DNA from: Anarhynchus alexandrinus
Lineage: Eukaryota; Chordata; Aves; Charadriiformes; Charadriidae
Assembly: GCA_008711295.1 (NCBI GenBank)
Contig: VUYV01000069.1
Span: forward strand, 4,154,381 to 4,218,380
Direction of reading: 5' to 3'
Length of the DNA: 64,000 nt
Each line of letters opens with the position of its first letter. Position 1 is the stretch's first letter. Under the pieces are notes generated by a model. The model had not been told where the DNA came from, made no database searches, and worked only from the letters and a program-made list of their open reading frames with translations. Positions 24,620 to 37,480 of this stretch are shown here, piece after piece. The position numbers were made by a program, and so were the translations under genes.

Positions 24620-24760
24620 CCCTATTGTATAACTGCATTCCTTCTGGCCATGGACAAAGGTCAGATGTTCAGAGTAATTTTATTAGATCTATCAACAGCC
24701 TTTGATACCTCACAAATGAGAGATTGCTGACCCGCCCGCTGTTGGCGCTTTGTGCTTTCT
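24620..24760 (+). mobile_element. L2/CR1-clade LINE reverse transcriptase fragment
   Basis: From 24629 one frame reads ITAFLLAMDKGQ and then VILLDLSTAFDT. This is the motif-A region of L2/CR1-clade reverse transcriptases (consensus LLAxDxGQxxxxxLLDLSAAFDTVDH, with the first catalytic Asp in LLD). The frame meets a TGA at 24728-24730 and homology fades after about 24760. It differs from the CR1s elsewhere in the window, whose motif A reads VYLDFSKAF, so it represents an older or separate LINE lineage. Short, broken and inactive. Confidence 0.65.
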
Positions 24761-27700
24761 CTTGTGGATAGTTTAGTTTAATGTGATGCTTACTTCTTGT
24801 GTGTACTGTGGACTCAGATGCTAGGATGACTGGGTGTATAAAGCTCATTAAAGGCAAAATATTTTTATCTGGGCAGCACACCATTTCTGTGTACAGAAAC
24901 TTATCTCTGTTGTGTAAAGTGGGGGGAAATTAGAGTTGTGCAATGCATAACTGATGGTAGAAAGACACTTTGAGTTTCTTTTTCTTTGATAACAGAATGT
25001 CTCATTTGAGTTCCCCTGACAGGAAAGCCAAAAATAAAGGTCACTTCTGTAGCAACTACGCAGATGCTAAACTCTAATACCAGTACTGCAGTTGAGTTAT
25101 CTTATGGTGGTGTTTGGTGTCATGGTTAGTCTTTTCCTTGTCTCTGTAAGAGACTTTTGTAGAGGCTTTGGAGCAGCTGTTATCCTGCTTTTTAATTTTA
25201 TTTGTAGATCGCTTTTATTTTGCTGTGGTTTACTAATCGAGCAGTTCTTAACTGTCAAATGTTAGAGAAATTTCTTTGCATTAGGGCCCAACTGTGCAAC
25301 ACTGATTTCTCTCCATCTGCTATATTTCTCGTTTCTAATTAAATCTGAGCACAGGCTTAAATACATCCTGAAATGCCTCATATTGAATACAATTCATGTT
25401 AAGAGTAGGATATTAAATTAATGTTGACAGATCTGAAGGAGCCACAACTACAAGGCAAGGGGTTTATTATGTTTTAAGTAAACCAGCATAATCTGTAACC
25501 CATATTCTTCCTCAGCCACCTTATCCCCAGATTTCCTACTCTGTGTTGCTTAGCACAATTGTTCTTCGTAAGGCATTCTATAGTTCCATCTTTGGTGCAT
25601 AATTTGTGTATATTAAGGTCGTATTATGGCATATAAAGTCTAGGAGGCTTTCACTGGAAGATTCTGATTTGTTTGGGTATTTTATCCTACAATGAGATAC
25701 AGTCTATTCCAGAGCTTTGTCATCTGATATTTGGTGTGTCCTAAGATTTTGGATATAGCAGAAGTATTTCAGGTGTCATGCAGTTACTGCTGGGGTAGAC
25801 ATGGTTCCCGTCAGTGCACATGCTTGCATTTATTTTACATGGAAAACAAGACTTGGGGAGGGGACAGATGGAAAGGAAGGGAAGTTCACCTGCTTGCATC
25901 TCAGTGCAAAATGTACATAGCACAGCGCTAGGATGGATGCATGAGACCTGGGAGCACCTCTGGGCCCTGTGATAGAGAGACAAATGCGAGAGCCCTTACA
26001 GGGACTTAGAAGTCCCTTACCCATGTATGAAATGCCTAAAACTGTGCTCTGAACCTGTCTGTGTGTCCATATAAACACTTAGTACAACCTAACTACACTC
26101 TCCGTTTGTAATACATTAAGCCCTCAGTAAATATAAAATGTATTTAAAACAAGAAACATATTAATATTGAAAGTTCTAAAGAAGGCGTTTAATTTAGGTA
26201 AAAAAAGTGTACATAGTCAGGAGTGAGTTAATGATCTGGCCTGCTAGGGTTTTAACCTTGCAGTTATGGAACAACTGCAGAGATTGGAAAGTGTTAGGCA
26301 CGTTGGCTCCCTTGGATCCATATACTAAAGAAATGGAAAAACAATAGTAGGGGAAAAACATCTTTTTTTTTTTTTCTTTTAAATTCATTTCAAGCCACTT
26401 AAATGAATAAAAAAACACTGGAGGCCCTATAATACTAAAATCTGCAGTCTGCTAAAATTGGCAACTACATCTCAGCATCTGCTGACTGAGCTGACACACC
26501 CAAGGCATTAGATTATCTCACAACAATCACACGCCCTGTTGTGTTTTGGTTTGCACTTAATGCAGTCACTTGGTGACATTCAAACGCGAACTAATTATAA
26601 ACATTTTTCATACACAACTGTTCCAAAATTTAATTCCTATGCATATTCATGTTGAATCTGGTTTACATACAGAGACATCACTGGAGTTGTTGTGATTAAA
26701 ATACTACGGCACAGTTATTATACTGATTAGGCATCCATTAGACACACATTCATTTTGCAGTAGTTCTTGATCCTTCATAAATATTTTTTCTTCTACATTT
26801 GTATTTATTTTTAAGCATGTTATTTGACTAAACTTATACAAAAAACAGATTTGTGAACTTTTAGAACAGGAACTTGTTTCATTTATGTTCCCTATATACA
26901 ATATATGTTTTAACTGTTGCCTCTTTCTGGTTTTCAAATCGACAAAAAAAAGTCAGCTATTAAAGTTTGAAAAAGTAGAGCACTGTGTTTTTTCTAAGCT
27001 AGAGCATGCCACGCTTTCAAACTGGTTTTACCTTTGAGCAAAATCATTGCATATTGAATGAAAAACAATTTTTTGCGCGACAGAATTCTTTGCAATTGAT
27101 GCCAAAAAATAAATCAGCCAAATGATTATCTTTTGTCTTAAAACTCATCGAAATCATGAGGCCCAGATGCATAGTTTAATAACACGATGCTGCAACTTTA
27201 ACAAGGACTACATTTGTCTCTAAGTCCACATGATAGTGAAAGCTTAATATGAAAAACTTTTGTCTAGCACAAGTGATTTGAAGATGTTTTGCTCCATGCA
27301 TGTGAACTCAGCAGGTGATTCTTGCCTATCTTTGATGTCAAACAGCACAAAACTTCAGTGAGTAGTAGCTTCAGAAATGCAATAGACATAGCTGAGTCTT
27401 CATATGAAGCTCATGCTTGAACTACATCAGAAGAACTGACATCTATTATGGTGAGCAAAGACAAGTGTTTGAAAAGAGATTCAAACAGAAGTGTCAGAAT
27501 TTACAGTGCATAGTTTTATATAAGTTGATTTTAACCAAGCATATCTCTATGAACTCTGCAGGATAGAAAAGAAATTTCAAAAGGCAGAGAAATTGTTGTC
27601 ATCTAAGGGCATGGAATGTTTTAATAGCTTAAGGAAGAACATTTCTGAAAGGTTATATGGTGATCCATTTACTTTGACTGAGTAATAAGGCTCGTCATTG

Positions 27701-27844
27701 TCACAGTGAAGTTTTTAACCCTTAGAACAATGGAAGTGTTCCAAATGCATTGCTAGAATTAAAAAGCTGAGAGTAATTGGCTGTTGCAAAAAAGTCTTTC
27801 CGAGATTTTTAGTCTCATCAAATACACATTTCACATTAAGAGAT
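24761..27844. other. Unique non-coding DNA
   Basis: No gene or named repeat seen. Short frames at 25731-26078 occur on both strands and are composition-driven. A T-run lies at 26361-26373. Confidence 0.45.
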
Positions 27845-28140
27845 ATGAATAAATCAAATGCATTTTTTCAGTCACCTTATGTCTGACCTAGAGTTTCCTG
27901 CCTCAGTCTAGACTAAAACATACCTTAGGATAAGGACTTGCACTTACAAATTATCATTTTTAAGGGGAAAGCACGTAGACAAGAGTTCCATTAAACACCA
28001 TTAAATTTGTTTATTATTTTTATTCCATTTATTCATTTTCTTTCCTCGTCCTGAATACATACATCCCTGCGTGCATTACACGACACAGGAAAAAGAAAAA
28101 TCCTTTGTAGGAGTGTAGTTTGTTTGAAACTGTGTCCTAC
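27845..28140 (+). repeat. Ancient ~300-bp repeat, copy 2
   Basis: Second copy of the sequence at 24290-24605, same orientation: TGAATAAAT (27846), TGACCTAGAGTTTC (27884), CACTTACAA, TCCATTAA, TACATCCCT (28070), TAGTTTGTTTGAAACT (28116). Similarity stops near 28140. The LINE reverse transcriptase fragment that follows copy 1 is not visible here; an oligopurine tract follows instead. Confidence 0.7.
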
Positions 28141-28242
28141 AGGCTTACTTACAGCAGTGCTCTGAAACTCTCCCCAAGGAGTCCGGTGTCACAAACCAAC
28201 CTAATTGTTCTTCTTGAAATGCTGCTTCTTTCGTTAACAACT

Positions 28243-28290
28243 GGAGGGGAAAAAAAAAAAGGGGAAGAAGAATTAAAAAAAAAAAGGTGG
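28243..28290. repeat. Oligopurine tract
   Basis: Two A-runs of 11 separated by GGGGAAGAAGAATT and preceded by GGAGGGG. Almost entirely purine on the plus strand. Follows copy 2 of the ~300-bp repeat, though not directly adjacent. Confidence 0.85.
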
Positions 28291-31200
28291 AACTCCTTGG
28301 CTGAAGCACACAAAGCTGGAAAGTAATGAATTTTCTAGGTGGTAATCAATATGTAGGAATGTAATGTTGTTTTTAGGTTTTCTTAATTTGCAAGTAAGAC
28401 GCATGGGGAGATAGTTGCTTAATTATTATACTCTAAAGTTTAGTGACCTATTTTTTATGAATTTCCCTAGTTTCATTAGGCGTATAAAATCTTCAGCTTT
28501 TAGGGAAAAAAAAATTAAAAATAGACCAATCGAATTGAACTTTGTCTTCACTTTGGACTGTGGGTCTTTACAGGCCAATTTGTTTAAGGTGCGGAACTAT
28601 ACCATATTCAGATTCTGAACTCCTCTTCATTCCATGAAAGAGCTAATGATTTAATTATAGTATAGATAGGTTAGTCTATACTACATTCCTTAAAACATTT
28701 TAAAAAACTGTGAATATGTGGTTGGACAGCCATAGGATACATGAATTATGGATTATTTTGTCTCCTTTACTTGGAAAGCCATTTAAAGGTATCTCACACT
28801 GTATTGAGAGATACTTGGAGTTCCTGCCTGCCATGCACAATTGAGGAGAAGAGTTGTATAAGTGTTCGTTCTTTACTACATTTCCCTTGTTGTCTTTTCC
28901 TTTTGCTTAAATGTATGTGTAACATATGGTAGAACAAATAGTTGTAAAATTCTTCTATACCTAAACAATGTACTTTTATTGTAGCCTGTGAAATTATGTG
29001 TATTAATCAAAATCTTTATTTTGTTTTAGAATAATCTATAAAAAATAAATTTGGATCAAAATACAAATCTGTACTGAGACATTATTGCCTTTCCCAATTT
29101 TTGTATGTTGCTAAATAATCCTCACAGGGTTTTCTTAATTATTTTAGCATAGCAAAGACTATGCAAAATACAATAAGGAATTTCAAAATGGTCTGGGCCT
29201 GTTGTTCTGTTCCCACATGATGTCATATTTTTTTGGAAGATTCCTAGGTGTAACTAGCATGGGCCTGAGACATGAAAGCAGACAGCAACTTCAAACCCTG
29301 AGATTTTTAGGAAGTGAGACTGACTTCTGAACAGGTTGTTTGATAGGGGCTTAAGATAAAGCCCACCACAGAATTCCCTCTCTTTCTGTCTCTCAGAAAA
29401 ACACACAAAAAAATAATAACCCTAAATGGCTCCATAGGGATATTTTGCAAAATAATACCAAGAAAGACAAAAATTACACAGATCTTGAATCCAGCTCATG
29501 TACCACGTGCCGTCTCAGTTCTGGCTTAAGTCATGCAGCCTTGAGGAGTGATAAGTTGTTTCTACATTTAGGTGGTAACACAAGTGCGTTTAGGCCAAGA
29601 ACACTTTCTGGTTTTATTCCTTATTAGAAAAATACAGAGAGGGAAGTGTCATCACACCATTGCTTTGTCTTTGGGGGAGGTATCATCGCATCATTGCTTT
29701 GTCTTTGGGTTACTTTTGCCTAGAACGGCGCTATCTCTTTTTGACAAATGCTCTTTTCCTGAGAAATGTAAGATTGGCTGATTTGAAGTTATATCAGCTC
29801 AAAAATTTTGGTTGGGAATTCTGTTTTGAGGCTAACTTCACAAAACTACTCGAAGAAGATTATACCCTTCATATTCAAGCCCCCAGCTGGACAGCTTTGG
29901 AGTAGGTCCAGGAACACCCAGGATCTGTTCCCTCCTCCTTCCCAACCTGGAAGATGTTTCCTGTCTCCCGGGGAGCGTCCCTAACCACCATCCTGTAGGA
30001 TACCCTTGGAAAGGCTGTTCTTCGCCTTTCTTGTCACAAATACTTCACATTACATGGCAGAGTTAAGAGATTTATTAAGCTCAGTATACAGATTCATAAA
30101 TAGTGTGCTTAGAGAAAGAGGGACTGCTCTGGCACTGGCTCTGTGCCCTTTCCTTTGCCTTTGTGTACATCTGGAACAGAGGCTGAATGCAATGTACCCA
30201 TTGTTTGTTTTTTTTTCCTTATAAACTAGAACAGCACAGTAAAACAGTAAAGTGTGGTGTAGTTGATGGCCTTACTGACTCCACTGAAGAGATGCACTTT
30301 ACTTCTATCAGGATTTATTTGAGAACGTGTTAGGCTACCTAAAATTCAATAGATGATGGATAATCACCAACCCTGTCCTTGTGGACATCATGTCTGTGCT
30401 TTCTGGAAATGGCCTCATAGCTAGAAACCCTGCCGTAAAAGTCCCTAGGGAGAAAGTTCTCCCGCTTGGACTTGAAATACTGCCTATACTGGTTTTCTAG
30501 AATTTTCTAGAATTATAAGGGTATTATCTGACCTACTTATTGCTGTCTTGCAGATCCCTGGATGACCAAATATCTTGCAAGGGGACACTATACTTCTGTT
30601 TAGGAGGTACATAACTAGACAGTCCATCATTAACTGAATCCAGGTCAGTGTCCTGGATTCAGGCAAACAAAGAAATTCAAAAACCTCCAATTATGGAAAC
30701 TTCAAGGGTAAAAACTAGGTATTTTAAAATGAAGTGTTCACATTTCACTATTAGGCTATTTCATTTTTAGTAGACCACATCTTCAAGTTTTATTAAAAAT
30801 GGTAACATGCTTTAAATGTCTATTAATGTATGCCTAATTATAATGGAAGGCCTATAAAAATCCTTCTGACAGCCACATGAATAGCAAAACAATTATACTC
30901 AGTATAATTGCAATGAATACTAAGTGAATTAATAATGAAGTGAATCTTAGAAACAAAATTGCAAACAAGGACGTTCAGCTTAATCTACGCTGGGCCAAAT
31001 CATAAAAAAAATTTCTGGAGCAATTCTTCATAAAACCAATGGGCAATTTTTCTTTAAAATGATGATAAAAGCTAGGTCACAATACTTTCAATCATTTATG
31101 AGAATACTTTAATCTGGAAACCCAATGCAAACTTTTATTTCTACAAGGAAGGTAGTTAAAAAGTCAGCACATGGTGATGAATGTAGGAGATAGATAGTTG

Positions 31201-31494
31201 TGTTTTGTCTGCCTGCATATCCAACAAGAGTTCTCTCCAAGATTGTAGAGCAGAGAAACATTTAAGATATGTGATGAAAAAATATACTGCATGAAACGTT
31301 AAGCAAATTTAGCCATAAACGAAAAAGGTACTACTAACAAAATTTATTGAAGGAAAACAACAAATAAATTTTTTGAATATGTGAAGTAAATGAGTGTGGT
31401 TTTTTTGTTTATTTGTTTTAAATAGGATTCAGCCCTGTGACTTCAGAAGTCCTTAATACAGATATCTGCAACTCCACGAATAGTGTATATTCTC
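28291..31494. other. Unique non-coding DNA
   Basis: AT-rich, no gene or named repeat recognised apart from the heat-shock-element-like sequence listed separately. Frames up to 83 codons have no family resemblance. Confidence 0.45.
30493..30512. promoter_or_regulatory. Perfect four-pentamer heat-shock-element sequence
   Basis: Two exact copies of TTTTCTAGAA in tandem (30493-30502 and 30503-30512) create TTCTAGAATTTTCTAGAA. This is TTCnnGAAnnTTCnnGAA, four contiguous inverted nGAAn pentamers, which is the ideal binding pattern for heat shock factor. No promoter or gene is recognisable nearby, so function is unproven. The tandem structure means slippage of one 10-mer could have produced it. Confidence 0.45.
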
Positions 31495-31670
31495 TCTGTA
31501 ATCAGCAGAAATAGGAGTTCTAGAGTACGACTAATCTTCTCTCAAGATAGATATGAAAAATAAGTCAAATGAATTACTCTCTAGAAATATCCATTTCTCT
31601 CCATGAGTATACAAGGGGTCTAGTTGCTTAACTCGTGGAGAAGTCTCACAGTGAGATGAATCCTACTCTC
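31495..31670 (+). mobile_element. Unnamed ancient repeat, copy A
   Basis: Aligns with 43745-43920: CAGCAGAAATAGG, a TTCTCTCAAG block, AAATAAG-CAAATGAATT, CTCTAGAAATATCCATTTC, TCTCCATGAGTATACAAGGG, and GAGATGAATCCTAC. The palindromic heart visible in copy B is degraded here. Family not known to me; probably a non-autonomous DNA element or SINE of sauropsid age. Confidence 0.55.
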
Positions 31671-34600
31671 TATGCAACAAAGTTTGCCATGATTTTGGCA
31701 TACTCCTGCTAATCCTGACGTCTGAAGAATTTCTAGGAGAGCAGTGAGTCCTTCTGCGCCTTGGCTGAGGATTGAATGGGAAGACCAGTGGAAAAGAGCC
31801 TGTTCACTGGAGGAATATCCATATGAGGATATGTCCTTCAGGAGAGAATTTCTGGGAGCCTTCTGAGGCAGGAAGCACTTTGTTCATGGCTTTACTAAAA
31901 TCAAACCATGTGAACCAACCAACCATGAAACGTAATGGAAGAATAGTTTCAATTTTAGCCTTTCAGCCTGGTTTGGTGTGTTTTCCATTAGACATCAATT
32001 TTGTCTACACACAGTTGGTTTGAAACACTAAGATATTAATCTACTGTCATTATGGATTCCAAAACAATAAGGTAGGAATATTGCTTTTAAGAAGAGCCAC
32101 CCAAAAGTTAGGCCTCTAGTCTGCTAGGCCTTAATGGCAAGAGGGATACTCACCTACCATAAAATAGGTAGGTGGAACTACTTGCTTTCCAAATGCGCCC
32201 ATCTCTCACCCCCAAAAAAGTGTGTAGGAGTTTCATAGCAATATATAATACACTATTAGATGAATAATTTCCAGCTGCATTTAAATGAGAGGAATTAAAC
32301 TTTCAAGGAACTTGATAAAAGCTAAGGTTACAAAGGAAATTTTTTTGTGGATGCTTACTATAGTTTTCAGAGTCTTCTCCCCCTGATTCTCAATACTTGC
32401 ATGATTGTAGTTCCCAAAAGGTATATTTTGGATTGGGACATGAAGGACTTCATTAATTATGTTGTCACTGTCATTTTTATTGTTAATAAGAATGATTAAT
32501 TATTAATGGTAATATTATTGTTATATATGTTATTGTTACTCTTTACTTTTAAGAACAAAAATTAATAATATTATAGTAACGACACCATAGCTGTCAGTTT
32601 TAAAGCAAGTGCAGGTGTTCAAGACATCTGTCATTTTTTTTAAAGGATCTGTACATAGTATGAACAATCAAATATATGTTCAGTAAAAGAAATCACTCGC
32701 TCCTGACAAAAGCCTGCTAACCTGAGGAGTGAATCAAACAACAGGTAAAAAAAAATGAGCTTGCTTATGTCTTTGTCCACATTATTGACATATTGTCTAT
32801 GGCCTTGCAGTAATTTTGGCTTTTGGGTTAATTTTCAAATCAGAACATTTATTTAGATATACTAAATATAATAAAATTAAGATGAGAAGTTGTTTTGCAT
32901 GCACAAATGCTAATTTTCTCACTTAAGTAGGGATTTCCGTTTCTTTTTAATAATGAAAAAACTGCACACTTTTATGAATAACACGTCCACAACTTTTATG
33001 AGTAAAAGACAATGCTTGTTTCACTAGTGAGTGTTAATGTGTGTCCAAACCAAATATGCTTTCTTTTCAGTAGCTCCCCAGCATTACAGCAGTATTTACA
33101 AATTATCTTTTATTTTTAATAAAACAGTTATTCCACTCGTGAAATGCTCCATACAAAATGTTTGACCAAAGCCAATTTTTACCAGTAAGTTCTAAACAGC
33201 TGAAAATTGAAGTTTGCAATGGAAGTTTCGTTACCCGCTTAGTGCCAGAGACATGAATAACCTATTATAATTTAACATGGTGAATGAACCTCCATGTATC
33301 TGTGGCAAATACAGACCCTGCTGCCTCAAGGGTTTGGCATTTTTAGATAAAAAAGAATCAATGTCATTATACAGTGTCTCTCTAGAGCATCATAATTATT
33401 CTGCATGCATACAATATTTATTTAAAACTTAAAATTAAACTTCAAGAGGTGGTCATTTGAAAGCTGGCAGTCAGTGAACGGATCCTGTCTTCATAAAAAA
33501 GAGAATATTTCTTCTAAAAGTTAAGAAGTAGATCAAAACGGTCTTTCCAGTAACTGACACTTTAGTCATACAGATGCTTTTTATGTGTCAGATTTATTAA
33601 TAAAGAAGGTCCATGGGAACGAACAGAAGAAAATCTTGAGGATGTGACTGTCAGTTTTTGATATGTCAGGTATAATTTTGTAACTGTGATTTTTGGATAG
33701 CAGTACACACACAGCATTGTACTGATGTTTGTGTACTTCTTTGTACTTTTCATTTGTGATGACTGAGAAAGAAGACGAGGCGGAGATGTTTTGATACAGG
33801 ATTGAAACTTGAAACTGCAGTCCTTCAATTTGAACAGCATTCCTTTTTCATCTTTCTTTTCATGTTACCTTTTTAACTTTTGCCACTGATGTAAAGAAAA
33901 AAGAAAATTTGAAAAGATGCCAGGTGTTGGTTCTTATCTAGGTGAAAGATCACAGAAATGGAGAATAAAATACAGTTTTATTTTGTCGTTGTGACAGAAT
34001 TATGAGTCAGATCAAATAGTTGTCAACAACAAATGTTTGTCCTCCTAAAGCCAACAAAGAATAATTGAGACTGAGACATCTCTTCCTATTTCTCACAGAA
34101 AATATGCACATTATTATAATTAGCTGAAAGTGGAATATGCTACTACTGCTATTCTGCAAATAATAGCATCTTCTTTGGCTATTCTGTGTACATTGGTGGT
34201 ATTTTTAACTTATCAAAGTACATACAGCAAAGAATTGCAAAAGCATATCACAGTGCACCAGCTGAAGAAAAGGAATTGAATGAAGAAATGGTCTTTTTTC
34301 TTTTTTTTTGTGTTATTCACCTTATAGAGCATGTTATATTAGAAAAAGGCAAAAGTGAAAAGTCCTTGTTTTCAATGAATTTCTGTCAGTTATGAGTTCA
34401 ATTTGTTTCAATTGGAAAAGTGATTATAACTCCATTATTACTTATGGATTCACCAATACACAGAGAAGATGCTATTTCTGTATCTAACAGTAAGCAGCAC
34501 CCAGGCTTCGGAAGCTCGGCATCTGCTTAAGGGTTTTATTGTTTCAAGTTATAAACAGAGGCAAGAGCTGGCACTGTAGGAAGTCTAGTGACCTGAAACC

Positions 34601-36440
34601 TGCTCCTTGATCTGTAAGCAAGAACAGCATGAGAACAAGAAAAGTTCCTCTCATTACCCAATAGCTTGTTATAATTAATGTTTGGACTCAGTGAAACTGT
34701 TTGTTGTGGTGCATCCAAACTGCAACTTCTGTTCATATTCCTTTTGACGTAATTCTTAATTTTCTCATGCACCTTGCACAGAAATTATCCCTTTTTTAGC
34801 TTATGAGAATTTCTTTTTTATAAAAGGTGATAAGTGTATTTTAGAGTTGAGTTTTTTTCAATTTTGTTGGTTCCTAAGGCTCTTCCTGCTTAACCCTTAA
34901 ACTCTTCCCAGTTCTCCATATGGTGCTGCTTCAAACGCATCTACTTTTGTAAACATCAGTCAGAGCCCGGCTGCCCTGTCTACTTAAGAAAAGTCAAAGT
35001 TCATTCATTCATTTGTTCCTTCCTTCCTTTTTTGTGAGATACAGCAGTCTATTAATTCACTTCAGTCTCCTGACATACGAGGTATTCTGTTCCTTTCATC
35101 TGGCTCCACCAGCTAAACAAAGATAAACAAACAGGATCTCTTGGAAATTTCTTAAAACTGCACCAGGCTACTGCCATGTCTCCTTAGAATCATCTGTTTT
35201 TATAGGACTTGAACGCACAAAATACTGAGAATTAAGCTTGGATGCAGACAACAATTTTTCTGTACAAAAATTGAGGTGATGCTTACAGTCTGATCAGTCA
35301 CAGCCACTGAGGGGAGCATCATGAGCTCCCACACAGCCTACAGAACTGACATAATGGATATTAAGTCATGGGATTGAGCAGCACTTACGAATTTGCAACA
35401 CTTATCACTTAAAGAAGAAGCCACTCAGCCTTCACACGTGTGCAGGCTTTCCCCGGAGACTCAGTCTTCCCTGCTGCCCTCCGGAGCTACGGGGAGAGCT
35501 TGCCATTCACCAGGGAAATCCTCTGGGCTGGCTGCTCTTTTCCATGCCTCTCCGAAGGACACGCGGCCAATCGAAGCTGCTCTGCGCTCCACGCTCTTCC
35601 TCTGATGAGAGCTCTTATTCATTCCTGAATGCCTGCTAGCACATTTTCCCATTTTTAGGAGCCTAAATGCCTTTTCCAGTTTAGCCCTGACTCCATTTCA
35701 AGATTATTTACAGTCTCTGGCAGTGGTGTAGATGAGTGAGTAAGGAAGTGTCCGATTTGTGTCGTCACATGCAAAATGAGTTTCTTTTGGCTCTGGGGGA
35801 AGCGAAGTCCCATCACCTCTGGCTCTTTGCTTGCTCCCTCTTCCTTCAGCTACTTTAAAATTTTCCTGGCTATCCATCCCATCCTGAGATGGGCTTCCCA
35901 GCCTGCCGGGGAAGGAAGGCTTGAGGCTACAGGCATACCCATCCTTGTGCTTGGTGTGGGGACACACAGGCATCTGCCGGAAGAAGCAGGGGTTGCAGTA
36001 CCCTCTTGTCATTTCAATCACTGATAGCAATTAGTATCCTCTCCTGCTCCTCTGATGTATAAAGGGTGATTACAGAGACCACACAATACATCCCCTGCTC
36101 ACAGAAAGAAATATTTAGAGGGTAAGAAGTCAATAAAGTTGAAGGAGAAGGAAAACTCTTCATGGATCCAGCTCCGGCTGACTCTTAGGGCATGGTAGGT
36201 GTTCAGCTGAAGTTTATGTCTGAATATCTCCCATACGAATAAACATAATTGAGGATGAGAAAACCAAAGGAAACCCTAAGCCAAAGTAACGACAAAGATA
36301 TCTTGGAACAATTTTCAAACCGTTTATGTGTTTCAGGAAGTATTAATTTCTTACCTGAAAGGAAATGCTGGCCTGCTACTTGAATAAAAAGAGAAATGCT
36401 TGTTCTAACTGCAACATAGGCTTTAGAATACATGAGTTTC
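31671..36440. other. Unique non-coding DNA
   Basis: No gene or RNA gene recognised. A perfect 8-bp hairpin CACCTACC-ATAAAATA-GGTAGGTG is at 32151-32174. An AT-only stretch occupies about 32455-32580. The block 35400-36060 is richer in G+C, with open frames on both strands and no family match; it contains a palindromic CACACGTGTG near 35435. Confidence 0.45.
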
Positions 36441-36465
36441 TGTGTGTGTGTGTGTGTGTGTGTGT
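36441..36465. repeat. (TG)12 microsatellite
   Basis: Uninterrupted TG dinucleotide run of 25 bases. Likely polymorphic. Confidence 0.98.
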
Positions 36466-37029
36466 AACTGCAGCCTTCCTGGCGATTGCCTTGCTGACAT
36501 CCCTGCCAGTCAGCAGCTGCACATACCAGCCAGCCCTCTTTTGTGCCAATCTGGTGGTGAGTGGTGCAGAAACATTTTAATTAATGTTGAACTTCTTAAA
36601 GTTGAAGTGAAAACAATTACAGCTCAATTTTACTTTGCCTCCTCACTTTCATCACTTATAGTCTCTCTTCCTCCTCCCTCTCCATTAGAGGGCTTCATTT
36701 CACAGACTGTGAATTATAATCTAATTATTATATTTTAAAAAGGCAGACAAGGCATTGTTTCTTCATCCTTCAGTTAAAAAGCTCTGAAATAACAAAGGAA
36801 AAGCTCTTTCCTTCTTGAGTGCCAGGAGCATAGAGTCACTCCCACCACAGACATCTCATTCTTCCCCATCTGTGACTTTTTTTTCTTTCTTTTTTTTTTT
36901 CCTTTACAGAAGGGATCACATCTTTCCCTTAACAACTGTTTGCACACCAGACTCAAAGAAAGTTCACAGCACACATCACATGTACATTGGATATGTAAGT
37001 GAAGTGATCTGTAGCACAGCTAATTAGAC

Positions 37030-37480
37030 CTAAATTCTTGATTTACTATTTATAAAACAAAATTGATTATTACTTCATCAACAACATTTAAAGCATCATT
37101 AAGAGAGGTCTGCTCCAGCAGCCTCAGGTTAAATTTTTTAACAAGCACTTTAGTTGCTAATCTGTGTTATTGCCAACATATGTAAACTTCCTAATGCTAA
37201 TTGCATTCAGCTGTGAATCAAACAATGTCTAATTCTCTTCAGGATTAATTATGCACATGTGCTGCCTGCATTCCTAAACATGGTTCTCATAAATAATAAG
37301 AGATATATCTAGGCAGATGGGATTTTTCCAACTAAATGATCTGTTTATCATGAATAAAACAATTGACATATACTAGACTTCTAATGCAAAGTCACCACAA
37401 CATTCCCATGTTTTTTAATCATAAATAATTGCTGCGACAGTTGTTTGTGTGAACATGTTTTTGTACAGCCAAGCGCTAAA
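37030..37480. promoter_or_regulatory. Candidate conserved non-coding element
   Basis: No long frame, low simple-repeat content and dense TAAT/ATTA motifs. ATGCTAATTGCAT at 37194-37206 is a perfect palindrome containing POU-type octamer-like sites on both strands. CAGCTG (E-box) follows at 37208-37213, and GGATTAATTATGCACATGTG lies at about 37242-37261. This texture is typical of developmental enhancers in vertebrate gene deserts. Conservation cannot be measured here, so the call rests on motif density only. Confidence 0.3.

Noticed and set aside
34186..34395. Protein-like stretch SKYIQQRIAKAYHSAPAEEK in a 69-codon plus-strand frame
   Set aside because: No splice acceptor or ATG in good context, no family match, and it runs into T-rich sequence. 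Too weak to list as a candidate exon.
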